DNA of 64,000 nt from Bacillus sp. FJAT-29790 (GCF_019039215.1 NZ_JAHNZZ010000001.1:2204374-2268373), one strand, 5' to 3'. Positions 7,937-17,576 are shown, counted from the stretch's first letter. Notes: generated by a model from the letters alone, not told the origin. Made by a program: numbers and translations.

Positions 7937-8194
7937 TTGGGTTCTGCTAAACTTGCCTGTTGATTGGAGCGGAAGGTGCGAGACTCCTCGAAAATGCTAT
8001 CGCACTTCCTTCGTGCGTGTGCAGATTCAAGGATTAAATACAGTGTCCTGCGGGAGCGGGACAGGTGAGACCCCACAGCCTTAGTGCTTGAGGAGGCTCA
8101 CCGCCCGCCCCGCGGTTCGCTGAGCATCCTAGAGTGGAAATCAACTACTTTTGGCTTAAATAGCAACAAAGTTTATAAAAACAGCCTTAATTTG
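7932..8194 (-). mobile_element. MITE-like element, copy 3 (type II core, inverted) with target duplication
   Basis: The element is 7940-8186, in the opposite orientation to copy 1. The end at 8186 reads AACAAAGTTTATAAAAACAGCC. The 7940 end is GGTTCTGCTAAACTTG. The flanks TTATTTTG (7932-7939) and TTAATTTG (8187-8194) match at seven of eight positions. The core is type II, but interrupted by a module of about 65 bases that includes AATGCTATCGCACTTCCTTC. The same module in inverse orientation is inside copy 6. Confidence 0.85.
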
Positions 8195-8356
8195 GAGCCA
8201 TGATTATATACACTGCCCCTTACGCCGCCTTTTAGTATTATTATTATCGTAAGTCTTATATAATAGTATACGCGATCATTGAAAAGCGTATTTTTCAAGA
8301 AACAAAGTAAAATCATACTTATAATATAGATGCTTAATTTAGGGGGTTATTTAAAT

Positions 8357-9295
8357 ATGGAAATTATTAAGATTTCACCGCGTGGGTATTGCTATGGCGT
8401 GGTTGACGCAATGGTGATTGCGAAAAACGCTGCCCTTGATAAATCATTACCGCGACCTATTTATATACTTGGGATGATTGTTCATAACAAGCATGTAACA
8501 GATGCTTTTGAAGAAGAGGGCATTATTACGCTTGATGGCAGCAACCGAAAGGAAATCCTTGAAAAGGTTGATAAAGGAACGGTCATTTTCACTGCACACG
8601 GCATCTCGCCGGAAGTAAGGGCATTAGCGAAACAAAAAGGGCTTGTTACAATTGATGCCACTTGTCCAGATGTGACGAGAACGCATGATTTGATCAAAGA
8701 TAAAGTAAAAGATGGCTACCAAATTATATATATCGGAAAAAAAGGTCATCCAGAGCCAGAAGGAGCGGTAGGGGTTGCTCCAGATTCGGTTCACCTTGTT
8801 CAATCCATTCCAGATGTGAATGCACTGCAAATTCAAAGCGAAAAAGTCGTTGTTACAAATCAAACGACAATGAGCCAGTGGGATGTAAAACATGTAATGG
8901 AAAAAATAGAAGAAAAATACCCGCATGCTGAATTTCATAAAGAAATTTGCCTTGCCACCCAAGTGCGGCAGGAAGCTGTAGCCGAACAAGCAGGTAAAGC
9001 AGATGTGACAATTGTAGTTGGAGATCCGATGAGCAATAACTCCAATCGCTTAGCACAAGTATCAGAGGAAATCGCCGGTACAAAGGCTTACAGAATTGCT
9101 GATGTAACAGAGCTAAATATTGAATGGATAAAGAGCGCCTCAACGGTAGCAGTCACTTCCGGCGCCTCAACGCCAACACCGATCACAAAGGAAGTTATTT
9201 CTTTTATCGAACAGTTTGATCCAAATGATGAAACAACTTGGATTAGAGAGAAAAAAATACCCTTAAACAGAATTTTGCCGAAAATTAAGAGATAA
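8357..9295 (+). CDS. ispH: 4-hydroxy-3-methylbut-2-enyl diphosphate reductase IspH
   Basis: 312 residues from the ATG at 8357, which follows AGGGGGT; an upstream ATG at 8330 overlaps that site. IspH makes IPP and DMAPP in the last step of the MEP isoprenoid pathway with a [4Fe-4S] cluster. The three cluster cysteines are visible in GYCYGV (Cys12), DATCPDV and EICLATQ. HNKHV, AHGIS and TSGASTPTP are the substrate-binding motifs. It is a monocistronic plus-strand gene between the MITE and a strong terminator. The Bacillus name is yqfP. Confidence 0.95.
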   Translation: MEIIKISPRGYCYGVVDAMVIAKNAALDKSLPRPIYILGMIVHNKHVTDAFEEEGIITLDGSNRKEILEKVDKGTVIFTAHGISPEVRALAKQKGLVTIDATCPDVTRTHDLIKDKVKDGYQIIYIGKKGHPEPEGAVGVAPDSVHLVQSIPDVNALQIQSEKVVVTNQTTMSQWDVKHVMEKIEEKYPHAEFHKEICLATQVRQEAVAEQAGKADVTIVVGDPMSNNSNRLAQVSEEIAGTKAYRIADVTELNIEWIKSASTVAVTSGASTPTPITKEVISFIEQFDPNDETTWIREKKIPLNRILPKIKR

Positions 9296-9305
9296 ATGAA
9301 TGAAG

Positions 9306-9340
9306 AGGGACCCAGTTTCGGATGAAACTGGGTCCCTTTT
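9306..9340 (+). terminator. Terminator of ispH
   Basis: AGGGACCCAGTTTC (9306-9319) pairs perfectly with GAAACTGGGTCCCT (9324-9337) around a GGAT loop and is followed by TTTT. Confidence 0.95.
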
Positions 9341-9446
9341 CATATTAAAAGTCTAATTCTATTTCTAAATCCAGCTGAATTTTAATTTAACGGCTATATT
9401 CGTAGTTTTATCGGCCAATTTACTACCTTTAACGGCCAATTACAAA

Positions 9447-10562
9447 TTATACAAATTGAAAAGGATCTGTATTTAATTCCGATGAAAAAATGGAAACTTC
9501 ATATCCCTTTTCTTTACACATATTATTTAACTTATTAGCTACGCCCTTTTTCATGACTTTTTCAACATTATGACCCGGATCAATAATGTTTAAACCCATC
9601 GTCATTGCATCATGTGCAACGTGATAATACATATCCCCTGTCACATATACATCGGCACCTTTAAATTTGGCAGAAGTTACATATTTATTCCCATCACCGC
9701 CAAGTACAGCCACTTTTTTCACCTTGGCAGTCAAATCACCTACTACCCGGACACCCTTTACGTCTAATGTTTTTTTAACATGTTCGGCAAATTCTTGAAG
9801 AGACATTTCTGTAATTTCGCCCACTCTTCCAAGTCCTAGTACTTCTCCTTTATTTTCCAAGTTATAAATATCATAGGCCACTTCTTCATATGGGTGCGAT
9901 TTAAACATAGCAGAAAGAATTCTCTTTTCTAGATGCTCTGGAAAAATTGTCTCCACTCTTTCTTCACGAACCGATTCAACTTTTCCAGGTTCACCAATAT
10001 GCGGATTAGCGCCAGCGCCAGGTAAAAATTGTCCAGTTCCAGAAGATGCAAATGAACAATGACTGTAATTTCCAATTGCACCAGCACCTGCATTTCCAAG
10101 CGCCCGTTTAACGGTCAATGCGTTTTCTTCTGGCACATAGACGACGAGTTTTTTCAATTTTATTTCATGAGTGGGGTACAAAACTTCCGTGTTGGTCAGC
10201 TGCAATGCTTCTGCAAGTAAGTCATTTACGCCGCCAATTGCAACATCAAGATTCGTATGAGCAGCATAAACAGCAATGTCATGTTTAATTAACTTTTCTA
10301 TTAAGCGGCCTGATGGAGAATCTGTAACAATTGTTTGAAACGGGCGAAAAATTGGCGGGTGGTGTGCAATAATAAGCTGAACATTTTTTTCAATTGCTTC
10401 GTCAACCACTTCTTCCAATACATCAAGTGCAATCATGACATTGTCGACTGACTTATTTAGCCTTCCAATCTGCAGGCCTATTTTGTCGCCATCCATCGCA
10501 TAGCTTTTCGGAGAAAATTGTTCAAATAACTGGATGATTTCATGCCCATTTACTCTTTTCAA
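9447..10562 (-). CDS. yqfO: Nif3-like dinuclear metal center hexameric protein YqfO
   Basis: 371 residues, the long form of the Nif3/DUF34 family. The two halves of the Nif3 domain (residues 1-130 and about 235-371) carry the metal ligands IIAHHPPIFRPF near residue 65 and a late DPGHNVE His. They are split by a PII/CutA-like insertion (about 130-235) seen in Bacillus YqfO. The family forms hexameric toroids with a two-metal site; physiological function is unsettled, with links to GTP cyclohydrolase-like chemistry in some databases. The start overlaps the trmK stop by four bases. Confidence 0.88.
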   Translation of the reverse strand: MKRVNGHEIIQLFEQFSPKSYAMDGDKIGLQIGRLNKSVDNVMIALDVLEEVVDEAIEKNVQLIIAHHPPIFRPFQTIVTDSPSGRLIEKLIKHDIAVYAAHTNLDVAIGGVNDLLAEALQLTNTEVLYPTHEIKLKKLVVYVPEENALTVKRALGNAGAGAIGNYSHCSFASSGTGQFLPGAGANPHIGEPGKVESVREERVETIFPEHLEKRILSAMFKSHPYEEVAYDIYNLENKGEVLGLGRVGEITEMSLQEFAEHVKKTLDVKGVRVVGDLTAKVKKVAVLGGDGNKYVTSAKFKGADVYVTGDMYYHVAHDAMTMGLNIIDPGHNVEKVMKKGVANKLNNMCKEKGYEVSIFSSELNTDPFQFV

Positions 10563-11260
10563 TGATTCAAAGCCTCCTCTACCATATTTATTTTTTTGCT
10601 TAGCTCTTCTTTTTTCTGATTGTTCTCTTCTGTTTCTGCAGCGTTCTCAATCTGGTCTAAAATGCGCTGCCAATTTTTCAGTTCAGCCTGCCACTTTTTC
10701 TTAAAGATATCTGAATTCTCTTTCATTAAAAACGGACCAAGCAATAATTCTATTTCAGTATAAGGTCTATCTAAAGTCCCTTTTTCAGCTACTAATATTT
10801 CATAAGTTTTATTATCTTCTTCAAGTATTGTTTCCGCCATTAACTTCCAGCCATTATTCAGAAGCCAATCTCTTATTGTAACTGCACTAATATTCGGTTG
10901 CAGAATCAATCTTGTAACAGTACCTAGCTTTTCTTTTCCTTCTTCTAGGATACTGGCGATTAAAGCACCGCCCATCCCGGCAATCGTCACACAATCAATC
11001 TCACCAGGTTGAATGACTTCTAATCCGTTCCCTTTCCGAACAATAATTCTCTCTTCAAGACCATCCGCTTGAACCTGCCGTTTAGCCGACAGAAACGGGC
11101 CTTCAACGACTTCGCCTGCAACCGCAAAGGGGACAATCCCCTTTTTCACGACATGACACGGCAAATAAGCGTGATCCGAGCCAATATCAGCCAGTCGAAA
11201 GTCTTTTGGTATGTAATTTGCAACAGCCTCAAGGCGTTTTGATAATTTTTCAGTATTCAT
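10559..11260 (-). CDS. trmK: tRNA (adenine(22)-N1)-methyltransferase TrmK
   Basis: About 233 residues from the ATG at 11260, preceded by GGTGA; an upstream in-frame GTG overlaps that site. The Rossmann methyltransferase core has the SAM motif ADIGSDHAYLPCHVVKKG near residue 25 and TIAGMGGALIASIL near 90. A coiled, charged C-terminal tail (KNWQRILDQIENAAET) follows. TrmK methylates N1 of adenine 22 in tRNA (Ser and Tyr tRNAs in B. subtilis). It is the first gene of the trmK-yqfO pair. Confidence 0.92.
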   Translation of the reverse strand: MNTEKLSKRLEAVANYIPKDFRLADIGSDHAYLPCHVVKKGIVPFAVAGEVVEGPFLSAKRQVQADGLEERIIVRKGNGLEVIQPGEIDCVTIAGMGGALIASILEEGKEKLGTVTRLILQPNISAVTIRDWLLNNGWKLMAETILEEDNKTYEILVAEKGTLDRPYTEIELLLGPFLMKENSDIFKKKWQAELKNWQRILDQIENAAETEENNQKKEELSKKINMVEEALNH

Positions 11261-11440
11261 TACAGTCACCACGATTCTAGATTTGGGAGGTTAGATGTGA
11301 AAACGAGAAAATCGGCGAATGAACCGATTACTTTTTTCCTTTATCTTATCACTTAACCTTGATCCCCTATTTTCTTTAAAAGATTTTCAATGATAGAAAA
11401 GGCCGCTATCGATGGAGGCATCTCTTTGCAATAGTATAAA

Positions 11441-11472
11441 AAAAGTCCCTTACAGATGCAAAGGACTTTTTT
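11441..11472 (-). terminator. Terminator of cccA
   Basis: Minus-strand AAAGTCCTTTGC ... AAGGGACTTTTTTT arms form an intrinsic terminator shortly past the cccA stop codon. Confidence 0.85.
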
Positions 11473-11480
11473 AATATATC

Positions 11481-11843
11481 TTATTTTAGCTCAGCTAACC
11501 ATGCTGCCATTTCTCCAGCTTTGTCTGCTGGAACAAGCCCTGGAGGCATCGCGCCTTTCCCATTTACAAGGATATCAGAAATTTCATCCGCTGATAAATG
11601 ATCGCCAACACCAGTTAATGCAGGACCAATTCCACCTTGATGTTGGTCTCCATGACATGCGATACAGCTTTTCGCGTAAATTTCTTCTGGAGTAGCTGCT
11701 GTTGCAGTTTCTTCGGTCTTTCCTCCGCCTTCGGCCTCAATAGCAAGCTTTTCCATATCGCCGAGCCCTTTAAAGGAAATAAGGAACATTGCTGCGATAC
11801 CGAACACAAAAATTAAGATGTACGGCATTATTGGATTTTTCAT
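11481..11843 (-). CDS. cccA: Membrane-anchored cytochrome c550 (CccA)
   Basis: 120 residues. An uncleaved N-terminal membrane anchor (about residues 5-25) is followed by a polar linker rich in Glu, Gly and Thr, then a single-haem domain with CIACH (near residue 60). The sixth ligand Met lies in KGAMPPG near residue 97. It carries electrons on the outer face of the membrane towards cytochrome c oxidase. AGGGAGG precedes the ATG. Location next to the sigA operon is the same as in B. subtilis. Confidence 0.93.
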   Translation of the reverse strand: MKNPIMPYILIFVFGIAAMFLISFKGLGDMEKLAIEAEGGGKTEETATAATPEEIYAKSCIACHGDQHQGGIGPALTGVGDHLSADEISDILVNGKGAMPPGLVPADKAGEMAAWLAELK

Positions 11844-11981
11844 GTTTTAACCTCCCTTATGTAAGAACATCTCATTTTTAAGTAAATATTTATACAAACA
11901 ACCTCTATTTTACTTTAAAACTTGCGGAAGGAAAAGCCCTAAAGCAAACTTTATCACAGCAAGTTCAAAAATTAGACAAAA

Positions 11982-12003
11982 ACTCCATCAATTAGATGGA
12001 GTT
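11982..12003 (-). terminator. Terminator downstream of the acyl-CoA dehydrogenase
   Basis: ACTCCATC (11982-11989) and GATGGAGT (11995-12002) with TTTTTG following on the minus strand. MITE copy 4 lies between this hairpin and the dehydrogenase gene, so the gene has apparently been separated from its terminator by the insertion. Confidence 0.8.
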
Positions 12004-12042
12004 TATATCAAATATTATAGCTAAATAAAGTTACATTTTGAA

Positions 12043-12156
12043 TTTCTTTTGGCTCTTTTCGCATATATTGTTGTTTTAGCCTTGAAATTTTGCCCGTTGA
12101 TTAAATAAAAATCACATTATAAAAACAACAAACTTTAAGAAAACAGCATTTCATTT
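12043..12156 (+). mobile_element. MITE-like element, copy 4 (short, core-less) with target duplication
   Basis: The element is 12051-12148. It keeps both ends (GGCTCTTTTCGCATATATTG and AACAAACTTTAAGAAAACAGC) but lacks the GC-rich core. GCCCGTTGATT runs straight into AAATAAAAATCACATT. Flanks TTTCTTTT (12043-12050) and TTTCATTT (12149-12156) match at seven of eight bases. The right duplication touches the stop codon of the acyl-CoA dehydrogenase. Confidence 0.85.
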
Positions 12157-13295
12157 TAACAGCCAATTTGACGTGCAATGACCATTCTTTGAATTTCAGA
12201 AGTACCTTCCCCAATTTCTGTCAGCTTGCCATCCCGCATATATCGTTCTACATGATAATCCTTCATATAGCCATATCCGCCATGGATCTGAACAGCCTGG
12301 TCTGTTATCTCCATACAAATCTCGGAAGCATATAGTTTACACATTGAAGCTTCTTTTGAGAATGGTCTGCCCTGATCCTTTAACCAAGCCGCCTTATAAA
12401 CCATGTTTCTAGCAAGTTCAATTTTCATTGCCATATCGGCCAATTTAAATTGAATGGCCTGGAAGTGGGAGAGTGAACGTCCAAATTGCTGTCTTTCCTT
12501 TGCATATTGAAGAGTTTTTTCATACGCAGCCTGAGCGATCCCTACAGCCATTGCTCCAATGCCTATTCTTCCGCCATCTAAGGTAATCAGAAACTGCTTA
12601 AAGCCTTCCCCTTTTCCGCCGAGCAAGTGCTCAGTCGGAACGCGCACGTCTTCTAAGACGAGTTCCGTTGTATTAGACGAGTGCAGGCCCATTTTCTCGT
12701 AATTATCGATGACCTTGAAGCCTTGCGCATCTGTAGGGACAATTATCGCACTAATTTCCTTTTTTCCATCCTTTTCACCTGTTATAGCTGTTAGGGCCAA
12801 ATGTTTTGCATAACTAGCGTTTGTAATAAAACATTTATTTCCATTAATAATAAATTCTCCGTCTTTTTCAATAGCCGTTGTTCTTGTTCCACCAGCATCA
12901 GACCCTGCACTTGGCTCTGTAAGTCCAAATGCTCCAAAAGATTCACCTGTACAGATTGGAACAAGATATGTTTGCTTTTGCTTTTCGGTGCCAAATAAAT
13001 ACAGGGGGGCGCCTCCTAATGAAATATGAGCAGAATACGTAATCCCAGTCGATCCGCATGCACGGCTTAATTCCTCTGTCACGATGGCAAAGCTTACGGT
13101 ATCTGCACCCGCACCGCCATATTCCTCAGGAAAAGGCAGGCCCATTAAGCCAAGATTCGCCATTTTCTTAAAAACCTCAGCGGGAAATTCCTTATTTCGA
13201 TCCCTTTCAAGTGCACCTGGAGCTACTTCTTCATCAGCAAATTCTCGAATGGTCTTTAAAATCATTTCCTGTTCAACAGTTAGATCAAAATTCAT
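12156..13295 (-). CDS. Acyl-CoA dehydrogenase
   Basis: 379 residues from the ATG at 13295, six bases after AGGGGG. It has the full acyl-CoA dehydrogenase fold: an all-alpha N-terminal domain, a middle beta domain with FGLTEPSAGSDAGG (FAD and substrate contact), and a C-terminal helical domain ending in the signature TEIGEGTSEIQRMVIARQI. The Glu of the EGT motif is the likely catalytic base. It oxidises an acyl-CoA to the enoyl-CoA, passing electrons to an electron-transfer flavoprotein. The chain-length specificity cannot be read. It resembles the AcdA/MmgC/butyryl-CoA type. Confidence 0.9.
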   Translation of the reverse strand: MNFDLTVEQEMILKTIREFADEEVAPGALERDRNKEFPAEVFKKMANLGLMGLPFPEEYGGAGADTVSFAIVTEELSRACGSTGITYSAHISLGGAPLYLFGTEKQKQTYLVPICTGESFGAFGLTEPSAGSDAGGTRTTAIEKDGEFIINGNKCFITNASYAKHLALTAITGEKDGKKEISAIIVPTDAQGFKVIDNYEKMGLHSSNTTELVLEDVRVPTEHLLGGKGEGFKQFLITLDGGRIGIGAMAVGIAQAAYEKTLQYAKERQQFGRSLSHFQAIQFKLADMAMKIELARNMVYKAAWLKDQGRPFSKEASMCKLYASEICMEITDQAVQIHGGYGYMKDYHVERYMRDGKLTEIGEGTSEIQRMVIARQIGC

Positions 13296-13395
13296 TTCCA
13301 TCCCCCTAAAAATGCTATTTGAATGCGCTTTCAATACTATTATATAAGGGAATGGATAAAATTCTCAACATTTAAAATTTTTATAAAATATTTTG

Positions 13396-13926
13396 TTATG
13401 TGAAAATAAAGATAATAATTAAAACCAAGCCTAACAAACCTGATATAATGAAGGATGGGAGCTTTAATTTCCAGCCTGTAAGCAACCATAGAATACTATT
13501 TATTATTAAGATAAAATAAAGAATTTCCTGCCTTTCCGGATAAGCTCTTGAAATAAATTCAACGGAAGATAACAATAAAATTAGAGCTGAAGAAATGAGT
13601 GGGATTTGCAATAAGATTCCTTTTCTAGAAAAGTAAAATGTAAAACAAATTCCAGCAAATATCGATAAAATAGAAAAGGCCATTTGCAAAGAGATAGATA
13701 ATTCAGTAAAATGAATTAAATATACAATCAAAGGAATAATCATCAAGAAAAGAAATTGAATCATCCTGATCTTATTTCCTTTTGTCTTTTTTCTTATTTC
13801 TTGCGGCGGCTGTTCTCCTTCTGTATATAATGCTAAAAGATAATCACAGTAATGCTCCGGAAGCATCCGACTTTTTTTCCAAGATACAATTTCATTCACG
13901 ATTATTTTCTTTCTAGTTTCATTCAC
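13396..13926 (-). CDS. Uncharacterised integral membrane protein
   Basis: 176 residues, not recognised. A soluble N-terminal region (about 1-50) with WKKSRMLPEHYCDYLLALYTEG looks like the short helical domain found ahead of membrane segments in many Bacillus hypothetical proteins (DUF2157-like, only a resemblance). Four to five hydrophobic segments fill residues 52-176. It lies between sigA and the acyl-CoA dehydrogenase on the same strand, 168 bases from sigA with a terminator between. Start ATG at 13926; the start is not certain. Confidence 0.65.
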   Translation of the reverse strand: MNETRKKIIVNEIVSWKKSRMLPEHYCDYLLALYTEGEQPPQEIRKKTKGNKIRMIQFLFLMIIPLIVYLIHFTELSISLQMAFSILSIFAGICFTFYFSRKGILLQIPLISSALILLLSSVEFISRAYPERQEILYFILIINSILWLLTGWKLKLPSFIISGLLGLVLIIIFIFT

Positions 13927-13970
13927 CTAATCACACGTCCAATCATAAGTAAAAGGGCAAGCAAAATAAA

Positions 13971-14006
13971 AAATAGTTTACCTCTATTGTAAGAAGTAAA
14001 CTATTT
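13971..14006 (-). terminator. Terminator of the dnaG-sigA operon
   Basis: On the minus strand AAATAGTTTAC ... GTAAACTATTTTTTATTT: 11-bp arms followed by a T-rich tail, about 90 bases past the sigA stop. Confidence 0.85.
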
Positions 14007-14094
14007 CCTGGCAATCCTTTTGAATAAAAGAGGTGAAGCTCCTAATTATTTTTCCAAACAGTAATTGACTTTAAAAAATCATCCTGATGTAGTA

Positions 14095-15219
14095 TTATTC
14101 TAAAAAGTCCTTTAAACGTTTGCTTCTGCTTGGATGTCTTAATTTGCGCAATGCTTTTGCTTCAATTTGCCGAATACGCTCTCTTGTAACACCAAATACC
14201 TTGCCGACCTCTTCTAACGTCCGTGTACGGCCATCATCAAGCCCAAAGCGGAGACGAAGTACGTTTTCTTCTCTGTCGGTTAAAGTATCGAGTACATCCT
14301 CTAGCTGCTCTTTTAACAGTTCGTATGCAGCATGTTCAGAAGGCGATGTAGCATCCTGATCTTCGATGAAGTCACCTAGGTGGGAATCATCCTCTTCACC
14401 AATCGGTGTTTCTAAAGAGACTGGCTCCTGGGCGATCTTTAAGATTTCTCGGACCTTTTCTGGCGTTAAATCCATATCTTCCCCAATTTCTTCAGGTGTT
14501 GGTTCACGGCCAAGATCCTGAAGTAACTGGCGCTGAACGCGGATTAATTTATTTATCGTTTCTACCATATGAACAGGAATACGAATAGTCCTTGCCTGGT
14601 CCGCAATCGCTCTTGTAATTGCCTGGCGAATCCACCATGTGGCATACGTACTAAATTTAAAGCCTTTTCTGTAATCAAACTTTTCAACAGCCTTAATCAA
14701 GCCCATGTTTCCTTCTTGAATTAAATCAAGGAAAAGCATTCCGCGGCCAACATATCTTTTCGCAATACTGACAACTAAACGAAGGTTGGCTTCTGCAAGG
14801 CGTCTTTTTGCCTCTTCGTCACCTTCCTCAATCCGTTCGGCAAGTGCAATTTCTTCTTCAGCAGAAAGAAGGTCAACACGGCCAATTTCTTTTAAATACA
14901 TACGCACGGGGTCATTTATTTTCACTCCCGGCGGAACACTTAAATCGTTTAAATCAAATTCTTCTTCACCTTTAGCCAATTCTTGAGCATCGGGATCGGA
15001 ATCTTCTTTTTCGCCAACTAGTTCCACGCCCTGCTCACCTAGGAATTCGTAGAATTCATCCATTTGTTCGGAATCTACTTCAAAATTTGCTAATTTTTCA
15101 GCAATATCATCATAGGCAAGAACGCCCGTCTTTTTCCCTAATTCGGTTAAGTGCTCTTTTACTTGTTCCAGGGTCAATTCTGAATCAACTTCTTTTGAAC
15201 GAGCTGATTTTTCAGCCAT
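14095..15219 (-). CDS. sigA: RNA polymerase primary sigma factor SigA
   Basis: 374 residues from the ATG at 15219, preceded by GGAAGGAGGGGG. It contains a short region 1.1, region 1.2 ([11 protein letters not shown]), region 2 with the -10 recognition helix ([19 protein letters not shown]), region 3 and region 4 ending in the helix-turn-helix [20 protein letters not shown] that reads the -35 element. It is the housekeeping sigma factor. It follows dnaG by 44 bases as in the macromolecular synthesis operon of B. subtilis. Confidence 0.97.
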   Translation of the reverse strand: MAEKSARSKEVDSELTLEQVKEHLTELGKKTGVLAYDDIAEKLANFEVDSEQMDEFYEFLGEQGVELVGEKEDSDPDAQELAKGEEEFDLNDLSVPPGVKINDPVRMYLKEIGRVDLLSAEEEIALAERIEEGDEEAKRRLAEANLRLVVSIAKRYVGRGMLFLDLIQEGNMGLIKAVEKFDYRKGFKFSTYATWWIRQAITRAIADQARTIRIPVHMVETINKLIRVQRQLLQDLGREPTPEEIGEDMDLTPEKVREILKIAQEPVSLETPIGEEDDSHLGDFIEDQDATSPSEHAAYELLKEQLEDVLDTLTDREENVLRLRFGLDDGRTRTLEEVGKVFGVTRERIRQIEAKALRKLRHPSRSKRLKDFLE

Positions 15220-15263
15220 TTGTCCCCCTCCTTCCAAATTCACAGACAATCCTTACAAAACAT

Positions 15264-17075
15264 CTATAGAGACTTGCGCAATTGAATAATTTCCATTGCG
15301 ATCAAGGCTGCCTTTGCAAAATCCTTTTGTCGTTCTGCTTCTTTTTGTTCAATCTTTTTTTCTTTTATCTTTAACATTTTTTGATAATTAAACACCTGTT
15401 TAATATAATCAGTTAACTCTTGTTCCGTTATTTCATCATTTATTAACATCATTTCGATATTAGCAACAGTTCTTTTGAGCTTATCATCATTAATAAAATT
15501 GATAAATGCACTTGGATCAGGCATATGGCCATTTTCATAAAAACCTAACAAATAAGTGATAATCGCCTGATGTTCATCAATATTGAAGGTGTTTCCCTGA
15601 AGTAACCCCTGCACTTTAAAAGCAATATCGCTGTCTCTAAGCATATGAGCAATTAATCTTCTTTCAGCCGTATAATAGGCAGGCTTAAGCTGATTTGTTT
15701 GTTCGACATAAACAAGCTGCTTTTTGGCTAAATTATTATTTTGCCCTTTATCCATTCGCTTTTCAGCATAATAAATTTGTTTCTGCTGCTCTTTGAGAGC
15801 ATCTAGCGAAAGTGAAAATTCATTCGCTAACTGTCTTAGATAGTGGTCTCTTTCAACAGCTTTCTCAAGTCTGCTAATTTCTTTTAATACTTCTTCGATA
15901 TAGAGAAGAAGATCTCCTTCATCATGCAGCCTTTTTCCTCTTCGGAAATAAAGTAATTTGAATGCCATTAACGTGACACCTGAATCAATTACATCGTGAT
16001 GAAATTTTTCTTTGCCGAACTTTTTAATGTAGTCATCCGGGTCCATTCCATCTGGCAGTAATGCTACTCTTACTTGGCACCCTGCATCAGATAGCATATT
16101 CGCTGCCCGATAGGCTGCTTCAATTCCCGCATTGTCCGCATCATAACAAATCGTGATTGACTGAACGTTTCTTCTTAAGGCTGATACATGATCGGCCGTA
16201 AGAGACGTTCCCATTGTGCCAACACCATTTTCAATGCCTGCACGGTCTGCAGCAATCACATCGGCAAACCCTTCAAAAAGAACAGCTTGTTGCAATTTCT
16301 TTATCTGCGGCCTGGCTAAATGAAAATTATATAAAATTTTACTTTTATTAAAAATTGGCGTTTCAGGACTGTTTAAATATTTGGGTTCTTCGTCCCCTAG
16401 AGATCTTCCTGAAAAGGCAATTGTATTTCCACTTCGATCAAAGATTGGAAATATGATCCGGTCGCGAAATCGGTCAAAATAATTTCCATCTCTCTCGCGC
16501 CTAATTATTAGACCGGCTCTTTCCATCACTTCCACTGGGAAATTCCTTTTTTCTAAGAATTTATAGACGAAATCCCAGGATTTAAGTGAATAGCCAATTT
16601 GAAACTTTCCGATGGACTCCATTGTAAATCCACGGTCTAGCAAATATTCTAGCGCATGCTGACCATCTTTTGTGTTCACAAGAAGATGGTGATAAAATTT
16701 ACGCAGAAGTTCATGTGCTTCCAGCATCTGTTTAATATCTGGAGGGACAGACTTTGGAGATGGGATTGCAGAAGCATTAATTGCTAGCTCCACATTTCCT
16801 TTTTCGGCAAGCTTTACGGCTGCCTCCTGAAAAGAATAGCCTTCAAGGTCCATAAGAAATGAAAAAGCATTTCCGCCAGCCCCACACCCAAAACAATGAA
16901 AAATTTGCTTATCCGGTGAAACTGAAAAAGACGGTGTGTTCTCTCCATGGAAAGGGCATAATCCAAAATAATTTCGCCCTTGTTTCTTTAATTGGACATA
17001 GTCGCTTATAATATCAACAATATCAACAGCTTGCCGAATTTCATTCACTTTTTCCTCGGCGATGCGCTCTGCCAT
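15264..17075 (-). CDS. dnaG: DNA primase DnaG
   Basis: 603 residues. The N-terminal zinc-binding domain shows CPFH ... CFGC (residues about 41-65). The TOPRIM core has the conserved EGFADVIA Glu near residue 267 and a later CYDADNAG Asp pair. The C terminus (about 450-603) is the DnaB-binding helical domain. It synthesises RNA primers at the replication fork. An ATG with TGGAG upstream sets the start. Confidence 0.96.
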   Translation of the reverse strand: MAERIAEEKVNEIRQAVDIVDIISDYVQLKKQGRNYFGLCPFHGENTPSFSVSPDKQIFHCFGCGAGGNAFSFLMDLEGYSFQEAAVKLAEKGNVELAINASAIPSPKSVPPDIKQMLEAHELLRKFYHHLLVNTKDGQHALEYLLDRGFTMESIGKFQIGYSLKSWDFVYKFLEKRNFPVEVMERAGLIIRRERDGNYFDRFRDRIIFPIFDRSGNTIAFSGRSLGDEEPKYLNSPETPIFNKSKILYNFHLARPQIKKLQQAVLFEGFADVIAADRAGIENGVGTMGTSLTADHVSALRRNVQSITICYDADNAGIEAAYRAANMLSDAGCQVRVALLPDGMDPDDYIKKFGKEKFHHDVIDSGVTLMAFKLLYFRRGKRLHDEGDLLLYIEEVLKEISRLEKAVERDHYLRQLANEFSLSLDALKEQQKQIYYAEKRMDKGQNNNLAKKQLVYVEQTNQLKPAYYTAERRLIAHMLRDSDIAFKVQGLLQGNTFNIDEHQAIITYLLGFYENGHMPDPSAFINFINDDKLKRTVANIEMMLINDEITEQELTDYIKQVFNYQKMLKIKEKKIEQKEAERQKDFAKAALIAMEIIQLRKSL

Positions 17076-17135
17076 AGGAACAACTCCATTTTACATATGA
17101 GGTTTTCTCTTTACTTATTATGAATTCTATAAAAA

Positions 17136-17576
17136 TTACCGAATCCCTTCAAAATTCGACAAAATTTTTGTTAACTGATTAACAAACCTTGAACGATCTT
17201 CCTGACTGAAAGGCTTGGGACCTTTATTATATATCCCCCTTCGACGCGCCTTTGCAGATAAATATCTCATATCAAGCGCAGTATGAATTTCACTTTCTTC
17301 ATATAGAGTTCCCCTTGGAGAAAGGACAAAAACTTCTTTAAGCAAAAGTGTCGATGCTAATCCAATATCTTGTGTAACAACAACATCTCCCGCCTTTACA
17401 TTGTTCATTATGAATAAGTCAGCAGCTTCTTTACTGGAGTCCACAAATTTCCATACCGCGTCACTTATATCATTTTTCATATGAGCGTATGATGCAACAA
17501 ACACTGAATCAATTAAATACATCTTCGTAATTTCGACAATTTCTTCTTTCACTGGACAAGAATCTGCATCCACCAT
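17136..17576 (-). CDS. yqxD: DUF188 (YaiI/YqxD) family protein; start unclear
   Basis: At least 146 residues. The family core MVDADSCPVKEEI, DVVVTQDIGLAS and DMRYLSAKARRRG is intact; this is a PIN-like nuclease-fold family of unknown activity. The first ATG (17576) falls inside what should be the first beta strand and has no ribosome binding site. The reading frame is open for only 12 more codons before a TGA, and these hold no ATG, GTG or TTG. An ATT at 17604-17606 sits nine bases after GGAG and would restore a normal N terminus. The gene lies 61 bases before dnaG on the same strand, as in B. subtilis. Confidence 0.8.
   Translation of the reverse strand: MVDADSCPVKEEIVEITKMYLIDSVFVASYAHMKNDISDAVWKFVDSSKEAADLFIMNNVKAGDVVVTQDIGLASTLLLKEVFVLSPRGTLYEESEIHTALDMRYLSAKARRRGIYNKGPKPFSQEDRSRFVNQLTKILSNFEGIR

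Noticed and set aside
7843-8076. 77-codon ORF across the yqfQ end and MITE copy 3
   Set aside because: Runs antisense into yqfQ and through the element's palindromic core; similar frames arise in other copies purely from the repeat.
8250-8335. Promoters of ispH
   Set aside because: Two TATAAT-like words are present (near 8259 and 8320) but neither has an acceptable -35 partner at 16-18 bases, so no promoter was annotated.
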